Assembly (NCBI RefSeq): GCF_003148495.1
Contig: NZ_QGGH01000009.1
Location: forward strand, 1-64,000
Length of the DNA: 64,000 nt
Source of the DNA: Mesorhizobium loti
Lineage (GTDB): Bacteria; Pseudomonadota; Alphaproteobacteria; Rhizobiales; Rhizobiaceae
Direction of reading: 5' to 3'
In this document: one piece after another, positions 34,533 through 42,909 of the stretch
Numbering within the stretch: the stretch's first letter is position 1
Layout: every line of letters begins with the position of its first letter
Made by a program: the position numbers and the translations under genes
The notes under the pieces: model-generated
Told to the model about the DNA's origin: nothing
The model's input: only the letters and a program-made list of their open reading frames with translations
Database searches by the model: none

Positions 34533-35591
34533 ATGCGGACCCTTTGGCTGAGCCTTCTGTTTTCCGCGGCCTTGGCGGCTGCCTCTGGCCAAGCCTTGGC
34601 CGGCGAAACCCGCGCCAGGCAGATCCTCGACCGCTTCGAGCATGCCAACCAGTGGCGCGACCACGTCATGGTGGCCGCGCATCGCGCCGGTAGCATGCAG
34701 GCTGGCAAGACGCTTTATGCGGAGAATTCGATTGCCGCTGTGGAAGGTTCGATCGCCATGGGCGCCGAGATCGTCGAGGTCGACATCCGGCGCTCGAAGG
34801 ACGGTGAGTTCGTCGTCATGCATGACAGCTGGCTCGACCGCACCACGACCTGCAAGGGCGAGGTGGTCAAATACACGCTGGCCGAGCTCAAGACCTGCAG
34901 GCTTGTGATTGAGGGCACCGGCGCCGTCACCGACGAGACAGTCTCGACGCTGCGCGAGATGCTCATGGCGACCAGGGACAGGATCCTCATCAATCTCGAC
35001 AACAAGCTCGAAGTCGGCGACCTCCCAGGCATGATCGCGGTCGCCCGCGACCTCGGCATGGCCGAGCAGGTCATCGTCAAGGAGAACCTGTGGAATTCAC
35101 AGCGGATTTCCGCGGTCAAGGCCGCCATGGGCGCCATCGGCGGCGGCTTCCAGTTCATGCCCATCATCGCCGACGACGCGGTGCATGATGCCGGTTTCGC
35201 CGAGACGGTCGACGGTGCCTTTTCGCCGCGTGCGATCGAGCTGATCAACTGGCGGGCAGGCGCCGAGAAATTGACCGAGACCGGCGGACCACTGTTCAGC
35301 ACGCGCATGCGCGCGGCCGCGGTGAGGGGTAACTGGCACATCTGGGCCGACACCTACGCCATCGTCAACAAGCCGGGCGGCTTCCTGGCTGGCGGCCGCG
35401 GCGACGAACTGGCAGTGCAAGCCAGCCTGCCGCGCGAAAGCTGGGGTTTTTGGGCTGATCGGGGCGCCACCATCATCCAGACCGACGAGCCGAAGGCGGC
35501 CATCGACTGGCTGGCGGCGAACGGTTTTCGCGTGCCTTATGCTGATGAGGCGCGGCCGGCTGAGCCGGCGAATACGGCGAGTATCAACTAA
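34533..35591 (+). CDS. Exported glycerophosphodiester phosphodiesterase
   Basis: The 352-residue precursor has a signal peptide (MRTLWLSLLFSAALAAASGQ, cleavage after ALA near residue 23). The GDPD domain shows AAHRAGSM, ENSIAAVEGSIAMGAEIVEV, MHDSWLDRTT, the usual metal and catalytic residues (HR, E, D, H). It should hydrolyse glycerophosphodiesters, supplying glycerol-3-phosphate in the periplasm, or act on phospholipids or substituted glucans. AAGGAG is near the ATG at 34533. The 170-bp gap upstream holds the dispersed repeat. Confidence 0.88.
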   Translation: MRTLWLSLLFSAALAAASGQALAGETRARQILDRFEHANQWRDHVMVAAHRAGSMQAGKTLYAENSIAAVEGSIAMGAEIVEVDIRRSKDGEFVVMHDSWLDRTTTCKGEVVKYTLAELKTCRLVIEGTGAVTDETVSTLREMLMATRDRILINLDNKLEVGDLPGMIAVARDLGMAEQVIVKENLWNSQRISAVKAAMGAIGGGFQFMPIIADDAVHDAGFAETVDGAFSPRAIELINWRAGAEKLTETGGPLFSTRMRAAAVRGNWHIWADTYAIVNKPGGFLAGGRGDELAVQASLPRESWGFWADRGATIIQTDEPKAAIDWLAANGFRVPYADEARPAEPANTASIN

Positions 35592-35604
35592 GCGGCGGCT
35601 GCGG

Positions 35605-35641
35605 CAGCCAATCTCCCCCACGAGGGGGGAGATTGGCTAGC
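35605..35641. terminator. Bidirectional hairpin between convergent genes
   Basis: AGCCAATCTCCCCC and GGGGGGAGATTGGCT form a near-perfect stem with a short loop between the convergent glycerophosphodiesterase and aldo/keto reductase genes. It lacks a T tract; it is also a common rhizobial repeat sequence. Confidence 0.5.
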
Positions 35642-35642
35642 T

Positions 35643-36515
35643 TCAAGCCGCCAGCGCCACGCCGTCCAGTTCGCTGAGCACATCCTGTGGCAATTCGAGT
35701 TCACCCGCCGCTAGGTTTTCCCTGAGATGCCCGACCGACGATGTGCCGGGGATCAGCAGGATGTTGGGCGCGCGGCGCAGCAGCCAGGCGAGCGCGACCT
35801 GCATGGGTGTGGCGCCGAGGCGCGCTGCGACTTTCGACAGGGTGGAAGATTGCAGTGGATTGAAGCCGCCGAGCGGGAAGAACGGCACATAGGCAATGCC
35901 GTCGCGGGCAAGGTCGTCGATCAGGGCGTCGTCGTCGCGATGTGCCAGATTGTACTGGTTCTGCACGCAGACGATCTCGGCGATCCGGCGCCCTTCGGCG
36001 ATCTGCGCCGACGTCACGTTGCTCAGCCCGATGTGCCGGACCAGGCCCTGTTGTTGAAGCCCGGCCAGCACGGTGAGCGGCGCTTCGATCGATCCCTCGG
36101 CCGGACCATGGGTATCGAACATGATGCGCAAATTGACCACTTCGAGCACTTCGAGCCCGAGATTGCTTAGGTTGTCGTGCACCGCCTGGGTCAGCGCTTC
36201 GGGAGAGAAGGCCGGCAACCACGACCCATCCATGCCGCGGCGGGCGCCGATCTTGGTGACGATGACGAGATCGTCCTTGTAGGGTGCCAGGGCCTCGCGG
36301 ATCAGCCGGTTGGTGACGTGCGGACCGTAAAAGTCGCTGGTATCGATGTGGTCGACGCCTTGCGCAATGGCCTCGCGCAGCACGGCCAATGCAGCGTCAT
36401 GGTCCCTAGGCGGCCCGAACACGCCGGGTCCGGCGAGCTGCATGGCGCCGTAGCCGAGCCGTTTCACGGTGTGGCTGCCAAGGGTGAAGGTGCCGGATTG
36501 TTGGATGTTGGACAT
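35643..36515 (-). CDS. Aldo/keto reductase
   Basis: The 290-residue barrel protein has the family motifs DTSDFYGPHVTN (catalytic Asp-Tyr), LVIVTKIGARRG (catalytic Lys) and HIGLSNVTSAQIAEGR, and ends with IPGTSSVGHLREN (NADPH-binding loop). It probably reduces aldehydes in the cytoplasm. The start is the ATG complementing 36513-36515. It is divergent from the LysR gene with a palindromic site between, so LysR control is likely. Confidence 0.88.
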   Translation of the reverse strand: MSNIQQSGTFTLGSHTVKRLGYGAMQLAGPGVFGPPRDHDAALAVLREAIAQGVDHIDTSDFYGPHVTNRLIREALAPYKDDLVIVTKIGARRGMDGSWLPAFSPEALTQAVHDNLSNLGLEVLEVVNLRIMFDTHGPAEGSIEAPLTVLAGLQQQGLVRHIGLSNVTSAQIAEGRRIAEIVCVQNQYNLAHRDDDALIDDLARDGIAYVPFFPLGGFNPLQSSTLSKVAARLGATPMQVALAWLLRRAPNILLIPGTSSVGHLRENLAAGELELPQDVLSELDGVALAA

Positions 36516-36577
36516 GATTGATCTCCTTTGAGGAGACAGAGATAGGCGCTGCTCAACCTCGTGATAATCAGGTACAA

Positions 36578-36596
36578 TCCACACAGGCTGTGCGGA
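36578..36596. promoter_or_regulatory. Palindrome, candidate LysR operator
   Basis: TCCACACAG and CTGTGCGGA surround one G, forming a 19-bp inverted repeat with one mismatch, between the divergent aldo/keto reductase and LysR genes and 10 bp before the LysR start. Position fits autorepression. Confidence 0.5.
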
Positions 36597-36606
36597 ATTA
36601 CGGACA

Positions 36607-37506
36607 ATGATGGACCTTAGTGACCTGAACGCCTTCGTGGCGGTGGCGCGCGCTGGCGGCTTCCGCGACGGCGCGCGTGCCAGCGGCGGCAGCGCCTCCG
36701 GCTTGAGTGAGGCGGTGCGTCGCCTGGAAGTGCAGCTCGGTGTCAGGCTGTTCAACCGCACGACGCGGAGCGTTGTCCCGACTGAGGCGGGCCTCAGCCT
36801 GCTGGAGCGGCTCGGCCCGGCGCTGTCGGAGGTGGAGGCGGCGCTGGACGTGGTGAACGGCTTTCGCGACAGGCCGGCGGGCTCGTTGCGTCTCAATGTG
36901 CCGGTCAGCGCCGCGCGGCTGATATTGCCCGATATCGTGCCGGGTTTCCTCGCCGCTTACCCCGGTATCCGGCTGGAGGTGATCGCCGACGAGAACTTTG
37001 TCGACGTGCTGGCAGCCGGGTGCGACGCCGGCATCCGCTATGACGAGCGGCTGGAACAGGACATGATCGCGGTGCCGATCGGGCCGCGCGTGCAGCATTT
37101 CGCGACCGCCGCCAGCCCTGCCTATCTTGCTCGCCATGGGCGCCCGGAACACCCGAGCGACCTGCTTGGCCACTCTTGCGTGCGCGGGCGCTTTGCCAGC
37201 GGTGCGATGCTGCCCTGGGAATTCGAGCGCGACGGCGAGGTGGTGCGGGTCGATCCGACGGGGCCGTTGATCGTGCGGATCGGCGGGGCGACCGATCTTG
37301 CCGTCGACGCGGCCATCGCCGGCACCGGCATCATCGGCCTCTTCGAGGGCTGGCTCCGCCCTTACTTCGAAAGCGGCGCCCTTGAGCCCATTCTCGAACC
37401 GTGGTGGCCGAGTTTTCCCGGGCCGTTCCTCTACTATCCCGGCCGGCGCCTGGTGCCAGCCCCGCTGCGAGCGTTTATTGATTTCATCAAGGCCGGCAGG
37501 CCTTGA
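36607..37506 (+). CDS. LysR-family transcriptional regulator
   Basis: The 299-residue protein has an N-terminal winged helix (MMDLSDLNAFVAVARAGGFR to about residue 60, with SGLSEAVRRLEVQLGVRLF) and a periplasmic-binding-like effector domain (about 90-298). The RTTRSVVPTEAG segment places it in the large aldo/keto-reductase- or quinone-reductase-linked group. It probably activates the divergent aldo/keto reductase gene. Two ATG codons occur in tandem at the start. Confidence 0.9.
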   Translation: MMDLSDLNAFVAVARAGGFRDGARASGGSASGLSEAVRRLEVQLGVRLFNRTTRSVVPTEAGLSLLERLGPALSEVEAALDVVNGFRDRPAGSLRLNVPVSAARLILPDIVPGFLAAYPGIRLEVIADENFVDVLAAGCDAGIRYDERLEQDMIAVPIGPRVQHFATAASPAYLARHGRPEHPSDLLGHSCVRGRFASGAMLPWEFERDGEVVRVDPTGPLIVRIGGATDLAVDAAIAGTGIIGLFEGWLRPYFESGALEPILEPWWPSFPGPFLYYPGRRLVPAPLRAFIDFIKAGRP

Positions 37507-37509
37507 GGT

Positions 37510-37612
37510 CTGCCGCCAGGCATTGCCGCCCCGGCGCCATCACCCCACCCGGCGCTGCGCGCCGACCTCCTCATCGAAGGGAGGTAGGGTGCCGCGCTCT
37601 TCTACCTCCCTG
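37510..37612. repeat. GC-rich intergenic repeat-like region
   Basis: The segment contains CACCCGGCGCTGCGCGCCG and the complementary words GGGAGGTAG and CTACCTCCC. It resembles the common rhizobial intergenic words around ACCTCCCT. No gene is seen. Confidence 0.4.
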
Positions 37613-37625
37613 CCGAGCCGCAAAC

Positions 37626-37655
37626 AAAAAGGCCGCCCGGAGGCGGCCTTTCGAT
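37626..37655 (-). terminator. Rho-independent terminator of rplM-rpsI
   Basis: GGCCGCC and GGCGGCC form a 7-bp stem with a CGGA loop; on the minus strand it is followed by a run of U from AAAAA at 37626-37630. Confidence 0.85.
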
Positions 37656-37674
37656 TGTCTGAATTTCGGAGCGC

Positions 37675-38157
37675 TTAGCGCTTCGAGAACTGGAACGAAC
37701 GACGGGCCTTCGCCTTGCCGTACTTCTTGCGCTCGACGACGCGGCTGTCGCGGGTCAGGAAGCCACCCTTCTTGAGCACGGCGCGCAGCGTCGGCTCGTA
37801 GTAGGTCAGCGCCTTGGAGATGCCGTGACGCACGGCGCCCGCCTGGCCGGAGAGACCGCCACCGACGACGGTCGCGATGATGTCGTACTGGCCGGCGCGG
37901 TTGGAGGCGATGATCGGCTGGTTGAGGATCATCTGCAGGACCGGACGCGCGAAATAGGTCGCGAATTCCTTGTCGTTGACGATGATCTTGCCGGAACCCG
38001 GCTTCACCCAGACGCGCGCAATGGCGTTCTTGCGCTTGCCGGTGGCATAAGCGCGGCCCGACTTGTCGAGCTTCTGGACGTGGACGGGAGCTGCCGGCTG
38101 GGTGTTGGTGTTGCCCGTGGCGGCGCCCAGTTCTGCGAGCGAGGAAAGCTCAGCCAT
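37675..38157 (-). CDS. rpsI: 30S ribosomal protein S9
   Basis: The 160-residue protein has the S9 core (YATGKRKNAIARVWVKPGSG, VVGGGLSGQAGAVRHGISKA) and the basic C-terminus ending KARRSFQFSKR that contacts P-site tRNA. The N-terminal 30 residues are an alphaproteobacterial extension. It starts one base after the rplM stop, the usual two-gene operon. Confidence 0.97.
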   Translation of the reverse strand: MAELSSLAELGAATGNTNTQPAAPVHVQKLDKSGRAYATGKRKNAIARVWVKPGSGKIIVNDKEFATYFARPVLQMILNQPIIASNRAGQYDIIATVVGGGLSGQAGAVRHGISKALTYYEPTLRAVLKKGGFLTRDSRVVERKKYGKAKARRSFQFSKR

Positions 38158-38158
38158 C

Positions 38159-38623
38159 TTATGCGACCTTCTTGTTCTTGGCGTTCAGCTTGGCCACGTC
38201 GAGCACGACGGGCTGCTGGGCGACATGCGGATGCTCGGCACCTGCATAGACGCGCAGGTTCTTCATCTGGCGACGGCCGAGCGGGCCACGCGGGACCATG
38301 CGCTCAACGGCCTTCTCGACGACACGTTCGGGGAAACGCCCCTCGAGCAGCTGGCGCGCGGTGCGCTCCTTGATGCCGCCTGGGTGACCGGTGTGCCAGT
38401 AATAGACCTTGTCGGTGAACTTCTTGCCGGTGAACACCACCTTGTCGGCATTGATGACGATGACGTTGTCGCCGTCGTCGACATGCGGGGTGAAGGTCGG
38501 CTTGTGCTTGCCGCGAAGATGATTGGCGATGACAGTGGCCAGACGACCGACGACGAGACCTTCGGCGTCGATCAGGATCCACTTCTTCACCACATCCGCA
38601 GGCTTCTGCGAAAAGGTTGTCAT
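38159..38623 (-). CDS. rplM: 50S ribosomal protein L13
   Basis: The 154-residue protein has the L13 pattern (WILIDAEGLVVGRLATVIAN, GDNVIVINADKVVFTGKK, AVERMVPRGPLGRRQMKNLR). It is an early-assembly large-subunit protein. It leads the rplM-rpsI operon. An in-frame upstream extension to 38651 is not expected. Confidence 0.97.
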   Translation of the reverse strand: MTTFSQKPADVVKKWILIDAEGLVVGRLATVIANHLRGKHKPTFTPHVDDGDNVIVINADKVVFTGKKFTDKVYYWHTGHPGGIKERTARQLLEGRFPERVVEKAVERMVPRGPLGRRQMKNLRVYAGAEHPHVAQQPVVLDVAKLNAKNKKVA

Positions 38624-38838
38624 GTTTTCTGCTCTCGGTTCTGACCTTCACGAGGGAAGGCGTTTCTTGTTGCTTGGATTGGCGAAAAGCGCTTGCCCGC
38701 GGCCAATAACAAAACGGCGGCCTTTGCGGGCCGCTGCTTCGTGAGGGCTTATAGGCGAGGGTGGTTGTGGCGTCAAGACGCGCGAAACGGTCGATAGCAG
38801 GTAAAGGGCTGCAAAAACAATAGTTTAGATAAAAGGTA

Positions 38839-39303
38839 TTATTTTACCACATCGTCATTTCGCTTCGGAGGGATCGAATAGGTGCCGGTGGCGTGCGCCA
38901 CCGTGTGTCCGTCCGCGCCGGCGACGATGTCGATGTCGAACACCATCAGGCTCTTTCCCAGCTTCAGAATGCGGCAATGGCCGTCGATCGGTCCAGCCTC
39001 GGCCTTGCGGACGAAATTGATGTCGAGGTTGACGGTAACGGAAAGCGCGTCCGGCCCGGCATGCGACAGCACGCAGACATAACCGCCGATGTCGGCCAGC
39101 GTGAACAGCGAGGGGCCGGATACGGTGCCGCCGGGACGCAGGTGCCGCTCGCCGGCATTGAGCCGCACGGTGCAGCCGCCAGGGAACACGTCGATCGCCT
39201 CGAAATATTTGAACTGCTTATTGAGCTGCGGATAGACGGTTTCCATCAGCGCATTGACTTGTTGCGCGGTCAGCACCGGCTTCAGGTTGGTTTGGGCGGG
39301 CAT
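38839..39303 (-). CDS. PaaI-family (hotdog) thioesterase
   Basis: The 154-residue protein shows a hotdog fold: LRPGGTVSGPSLFTLADIGG (helix with the catalytic Asp) and VTVNLDINFVRKAEAGPI. It probably hydrolyses acyl-CoA thioesters. The start chosen is the ATG complementing 39301-39303. It is divergent from the enoyl-CoA hydratase gene, consistent with acyl-CoA metabolism, but the substrate is unknown. Confidence 0.82.
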   Translation of the reverse strand: MPAQTNLKPVLTAQQVNALMETVYPQLNKQFKYFEAIDVFPGGCTVRLNAGERHLRPGGTVSGPSLFTLADIGGYVCVLSHAGPDALSVTVNLDINFVRKAEAGPIDGHCRILKLGKSLMVFDIDIVAGADGHTVAHATGTYSIPPKRNDDVVK

Positions 39304-39452
39304 GTCGGTCTCTCGTTTTGTGCGTAGCTGTATGGGCAGCGCGGCATTTCTGGCAACCTTCGTCCCCTGGCGCAAGCGATGGGTGTTGGACGAAATCCGA
39401 TCCGGTATTAGATACTCTGGCAGCCCCGAGCGGAATCGCGGAGACCTTATCC

Positions 39453-40274
39453 ATGGCCGAAATCCTTGCCATCAAGCCTGCCGCCATTGAAGGTCCGGTT
39501 GTCGCACAACTGGACAAGGGCGTGCTGCGCCTCACGCTCGCCAATCCGCCCGCCAACGCCCTGTCGCTGATGGTGATGGCGGCGCTGACGGCCGAACTTG
39601 AGCGCGCCAAGACCAACAAGGCCGTTCGCGTCATCGTTTTGTCGGCGGCCGGCAAGGTGTTCTGCGCCGGCCATGATCTCAAGGAAATGACCGCGCGCCG
39701 CGCCGATGCCGATCATGGCAAGGCCTTCTTCGCAGAGACGTTTGCGGCTTGTGCGACGCTGATGCAGGCGATCGTGCGTCATCCCTTGCCTGTCATCGCC
39801 GAGGTCGACGGCCTGGCCACCGCGGCGGGGCTGCAACTGGTCGCCAGTTGCGATCTGGCGATCGCCTCGCACGAGGCAACGTTCTGCACGCCGGGCGTCA
39901 ACATCGGTCTGTTCTGTTCGACGCCCATGGTGGCGCTGTCGCGCAACGTTTCGCGCAAGCATGCGATGGAGATGCTGTTGACCGGCGAGACCATCGATGC
40001 GGCAACCGCCAAGGAGTTCGGTCTGGTCAACCGAGTCGTGCCGCGCGAGTACCTGAATCAGATTGTCACCAAATACGCACAAACCATTGCTTCCAAATCA
40101 TCTTTGGTGATCAAGACTGGCAAGGAGGCGTTTTACGCGCAGGCCGAAATGGGATTGGCGGACGCCTATGCCTATACCGGCCGCATCATGGTCGAGAACA
40201 TGCTGGCACGCGACGCGGAGGAAGGCATTGGCGCCTTCATCGGCAAGCGCAAGCCGGAATGGACGGACGAGTAA
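39453..40274 (+). CDS. Enoyl-CoA hydratase/isomerase family protein
   Basis: The 273-residue crotonase-fold protein has the oxyanion-hole segments AAGKVFCAGHDLKEM and DGLATAAGLQLVASCDLAIA. At the second catalytic position the usual Glu pair is not evident (CTPGVNIGLFCSTP), so it may be an isomerase- or hydrolase-type member rather than a hydratase. It starts at 39453 behind GGAG and is followed two bases later by a VOC gene starting with GTG. Confidence 0.85.
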   Translation: MAEILAIKPAAIEGPVVAQLDKGVLRLTLANPPANALSLMVMAALTAELERAKTNKAVRVIVLSAAGKVFCAGHDLKEMTARRADADHGKAFFAETFAACATLMQAIVRHPLPVIAEVDGLATAAGLQLVASCDLAIASHEATFCTPGVNIGLFCSTPMVALSRNVSRKHAMEMLLTGETIDAATAKEFGLVNRVVPREYLNQIVTKYAQTIASKSSLVIKTGKEAFYAQAEMGLADAYAYTGRIMVENMLARDAEEGIGAFIGKRKPEWTDE

Positions 40275-40276
40275 TC

Positions 40277-40699
40277 GTGGAACCACACATTTCCATCATA
40301 ACGATCGCGACTGACGATCTCGACCGCGCGGTGCGCTTCTATGAGGCGATGGGCCTGACCCGTCATGCCGGCATCACCGACGGTGTTGCCTTCTTCCAGA
40401 TGGGCGGCGTCATTCTCGGCCTGTTCCCGCGCGCCAGCGCCGAGGAGGATTCCGGCATTGCCTTCACCGGGGCGCCGTCGGCTGTCTATCTCGCCTACAA
40501 CACCCGCTCCGACGCCGAGGTGGACGAGGTGCTCGCCATGGCGCAAGAAGCCGGCGGCCGCATCGTCAAGCCGGCCGGCCGGGCCTTCTGGGGCGGCTGG
40601 TACGGCTATTTCGCCGACGCCGACGGACATGTCTGGGAAGTGGCGCACAATCCGGCCTTTCCGATCGCGGAAGACGGCACGATTTCGCTGCCTGGCTGA
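40277..40699 (+). CDS. VOC-family protein, GTG start
   Basis: The 140-residue protein shows the glyoxalase-like pattern: HISIITIATDDLDRAVRFYE, then GWYGYFADADGHVWEVAHNP at the end. No function is assigned. The GTG at 40277 is two bases past the enoyl-CoA hydratase stop; its own stop overlaps the next ATG (TGATG). It appears to be a translationally coupled member of the run 39453-42750. Confidence 0.83.
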   Translation: MEPHISIITIATDDLDRAVRFYEAMGLTRHAGITDGVAFFQMGGVILGLFPRASAEEDSGIAFTGAPSAVYLAYNTRSDAEVDEVLAMAQEAGGRIVKPAGRAFWGGWYGYFADADGHVWEVAHNPAFPIAEDGTISLPG

Positions 40700-41481
40700 T
40701 GGCCCATCGCAAGCAGCTGACGCGGCTCAAGGCTCCCTATCTCAAGCGCATCCTGCTTGATCCCGCGCGGGTCGAGGATTGGGAAAAATACCCCTGGAAC
40801 CTGCCGCTGTTTCGCGGCCATGACTTCGAACTCGAATTCACCACGCCGATCACCATCATTGTCGGCGAGAACGGCACCGGCAAATCGACGCTGCTCGAGG
40901 CCATCGGCGCACTTGCCGGCTACGACGAAGCCGGCGGTGGCAAGGGTTATAGGCCGGTCGACCATTCCAGCGCCATCGACAAGAGCGGTGCGGCACTGGC
41001 AAACACATTCCGTGGCCACTGGCTGCCGAAAGTCACCGCCGGCTGGTTCTTTCGCGCCGAATCCTTCTACTCCGTGGCTCGCTATCTCGATCAGGCGGCG
41101 CTGGAAGACCCCTTCAGGCCACCACCGCCGGATTTCCTGTCCTGGTCGCATGGCGAGGGGTTTATCCGCTTTTTCGAGGAGCGCTGCCGCAGGCAGGGCA
41201 TCTATATCCTTGACGAGCCTGAGAGCGCGCTGTCGCCGTCACGCCAGATCGAACTGCTCAAGATGCTGCGGCGCATGGACCAGTCGGGCACTGCGCAAGT
41301 GATCATGGCGACGCATTCGCCGCTGCTGATGGCTTGTCCCGGGGCGCGGCTGTTCCGCATAAGCCGCTTCGGGCTGGACCCAACTGATTTCAGCGATACC
41401 GATCATTTTCGCATGATGCGCGACTTCTGTACCGATCCGCAGGCCTTTATGGAGGAAGCGCTGCGGGAGGATGACGCGTGA
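40699..41481 (+). CDS. AAA-family ATPase (ABC-like, MutS/Rad50-type nucleotide fold)
   Basis: The 260-residue protein has Walker A GENGTGKST (about residue 56), Walker B GIYILDEPESALSPSRQ (about 170), and the switch histidine in ATHSPLLMACPGA. It belongs to the AAA_21/AAA_23-like single-domain ATPases. It lacks a coiled coil or nuclease domain. No partner such as a TOPRIM nuclease is adjacent. It overlaps the next gene by four bases. Confidence 0.83.
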   Translation: MAHRKQLTRLKAPYLKRILLDPARVEDWEKYPWNLPLFRGHDFELEFTTPITIIVGENGTGKSTLLEAIGALAGYDEAGGGKGYRPVDHSSAIDKSGAALANTFRGHWLPKVTAGWFFRAESFYSVARYLDQAALEDPFRPPPPDFLSWSHGEGFIRFFEERCRRQGIYILDEPESALSPSRQIELLKMLRRMDQSGTAQVIMATHSPLLMACPGARLFRISRFGLDPTDFSDTDHFRMMRDFCTDPQAFMEEALREDDA

Positions 41482-42242
41482 GCGCCGGCGACGATGATCT
41501 CAACTGGTGCGTCGAGCAGGCGTGCCGCGAAGGCTGGCCCGCGGCGACCGAGACGGTCGTTGACGGCTGGCTTCTGCGGCAATCGGGCGGACGCATCCGG
41601 CGCACCAATTCGGCCAATCCCTTGCGTGGCAAGCGCGGCGCGCCCGATGCAGTGATCGACACCACCGAGTCCTTCTACATCGGCCACGGCCAGACGCCCT
41701 TGTTTCGGGTTCCCGACATCGCCGGCGAGCTCGAAGCCGCACTCGACCATCGCGGCTACCAGCCGGAAGGCGGAACGATCCATCTCCATGCCGGGATCGG
41801 CGACCTGGCCGAAGTCCGCGACGAGCAGGTCACCGTTTTGAAGGTGCCGGACGAGGACTGGCTCGCGGCGAAGTTCCGCATGGGCGCCTTCGACGACGCC
41901 GAGCGCCGCATCTTTCGGCAGATGACCGGGCTGATTGTTGGCGAGCGTGCATTTGTGTCGTGCGAACGGGACAGCGAAATTGCCGCCTTGGCCTATGGTG
42001 TCATCCGCAATGGCCTGCTTGTGCTGGAATCGGTTGAAACCGACGGCCGTTTCAGGCAGCAAGGCCTGGGCCGCAAGACTGTCGGCGGCCTCATCGACTG
42101 GGCGCGGCGGGCAGGGGCTCACGCCGCATGCCTGCAGGTAGTGGCCGACAACACGCCGGCTCGCGCACTCTACGCTTCGCTTGGATTCAGCCGTGAACTC
42201 TACCGATACCACTACCGCAGGAAGCCGCATGAACCACGATAG
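41478..42242 (+). CDS. GNAT-family N-acetyltransferase, GTG start
   Basis: The 254-residue protein has a C-terminal GNAT domain with the acetyl-CoA loop RFRQQGLGRKTVGGLIDWAR (about 190) and ending NTPARALYASLGFSRELYRY. The N-terminal 120 residues are another, degenerate GNAT-like half. The GTG start overlaps the ATPase stop (GTGA). Substrate unknown. Confidence 0.82.
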   Translation: MSAGDDDLNWCVEQACREGWPAATETVVDGWLLRQSGGRIRRTNSANPLRGKRGAPDAVIDTTESFYIGHGQTPLFRVPDIAGELEAALDHRGYQPEGGTIHLHAGIGDLAEVRDEQVTVLKVPDEDWLAAKFRMGAFDDAERRIFRQMTGLIVGERAFVSCERDSEIAALAYGVIRNGLLVLESVETDGRFRQQGLGRKTVGGLIDWARRAGAHAACLQVVADNTPARALYASLGFSRELYRYHYRRKPHEPR

Positions 42243-42750
42243 CTACGACAACACCTACATCGCCGGCATCCTCAATTCGGTGAAGACCGTCGCCATGGTC
42301 GGCGCGTCCGCCAACGATGTGCGACCGAGCTATTTCGTGCTGAAATATCTGCTGGCCAAGGGATATCAGGTATTCCCGATCAACCCTGGCCAGGCCGGCA
42401 AGGAAATCCTCGGCCGGATGACCTATTCCAGGCTCGCCGATATTCCAGAGCCGATCGACATGGTCGACATTTTTCGCGCGCCAGCGGCTGTGCCTGGCAT
42501 CGTCGACGAGGCGTTGCGGCTCGATCCCTTGCCGAAAGTCATCTGGATGCAGCTTGGTGTGCGCCATGACGAGGCAGCCGCGCGCGCCGAGGCTGCCGGC
42601 ATCAAGGTGGTGATGAACCGCTGCCCAAAGATCGAATATGGCAAGCTGTCCGGCGAGATCGGTTGGACCGGTGTCAACTCCGGCGTGCTGTCGTCGAAGA
42701 AGCCGCTGATGCGCGCCGGATTCCAGAGTTTCGGCGTTCGCCAGAAATAG
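42229..42750 (+). CDS. CoA-binding protein (CoA_binding_2)
   Basis: The 173-residue protein has a Rossmann-like CoA-binding domain: VKTVAMVGASANDVRPSYFV, then GYQVFPINPGQAGKEILG. Homologues bind acyl-CoA or CoA but have no proven reaction. The ATG lies inside the end of the GNAT gene (14-base overlap). In other rhizobia, as I recall, this gene sits next to metY, as here. Confidence 0.85.
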   Translation: MNHDSYDNTYIAGILNSVKTVAMVGASANDVRPSYFVLKYLLAKGYQVFPINPGQAGKEILGRMTYSRLADIPEPIDMVDIFRAPAAVPGIVDEALRLDPLPKVIWMQLGVRHDEAAARAEAAGIKVVMNRCPKIEYGKLSGEIGWTGVNSGVLSSKKPLMRAGFQSFGVRQK

Positions 42751-42851
42751 GCGAGGGGCGAAAGCGCAAAATTATTCCGGCAAACGCGGTATTTTCCTGC
42801 CGCTTCATAAAAGGTCCTGCACGGAAGGGTATTTTCTTCTTTGCATTCGAG

Positions 42852-42877
42852 GCCGGGCTTCGCCAAGAATGCCCGGC
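42852..42877 (+). promoter_or_regulatory. Hairpin in the metY leader
   Basis: GCCGGGC and GCCCGGC form a 7-bp stem with a 12-base loop 33 bp before the metY start codon. The leader (42751-42909) also repeats the word GGTATTTTC twice. It could be an attenuator or structured RNA. I could not match it to the SAM-II riboswitch that precedes some methionine genes in rhizobia. Confidence 0.35.
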
Positions 42878-42909
42878 GAATTTCAGAAGGTTTTTCAGGG
42901 AGGTTTTCA

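Noticed and set aside
40699..41481. Anti-phage defence ATPase (OLD or Septu-like)
   Set aside because: No TOPRIM, HNH or other nuclease partner is adjacent, and the neighbours are metabolic genes.
42751..42909. SAM-II riboswitch before metY
   Set aside because: The expected conserved core with its pseudoknot was not found by eye. Only a simple hairpin is reported.
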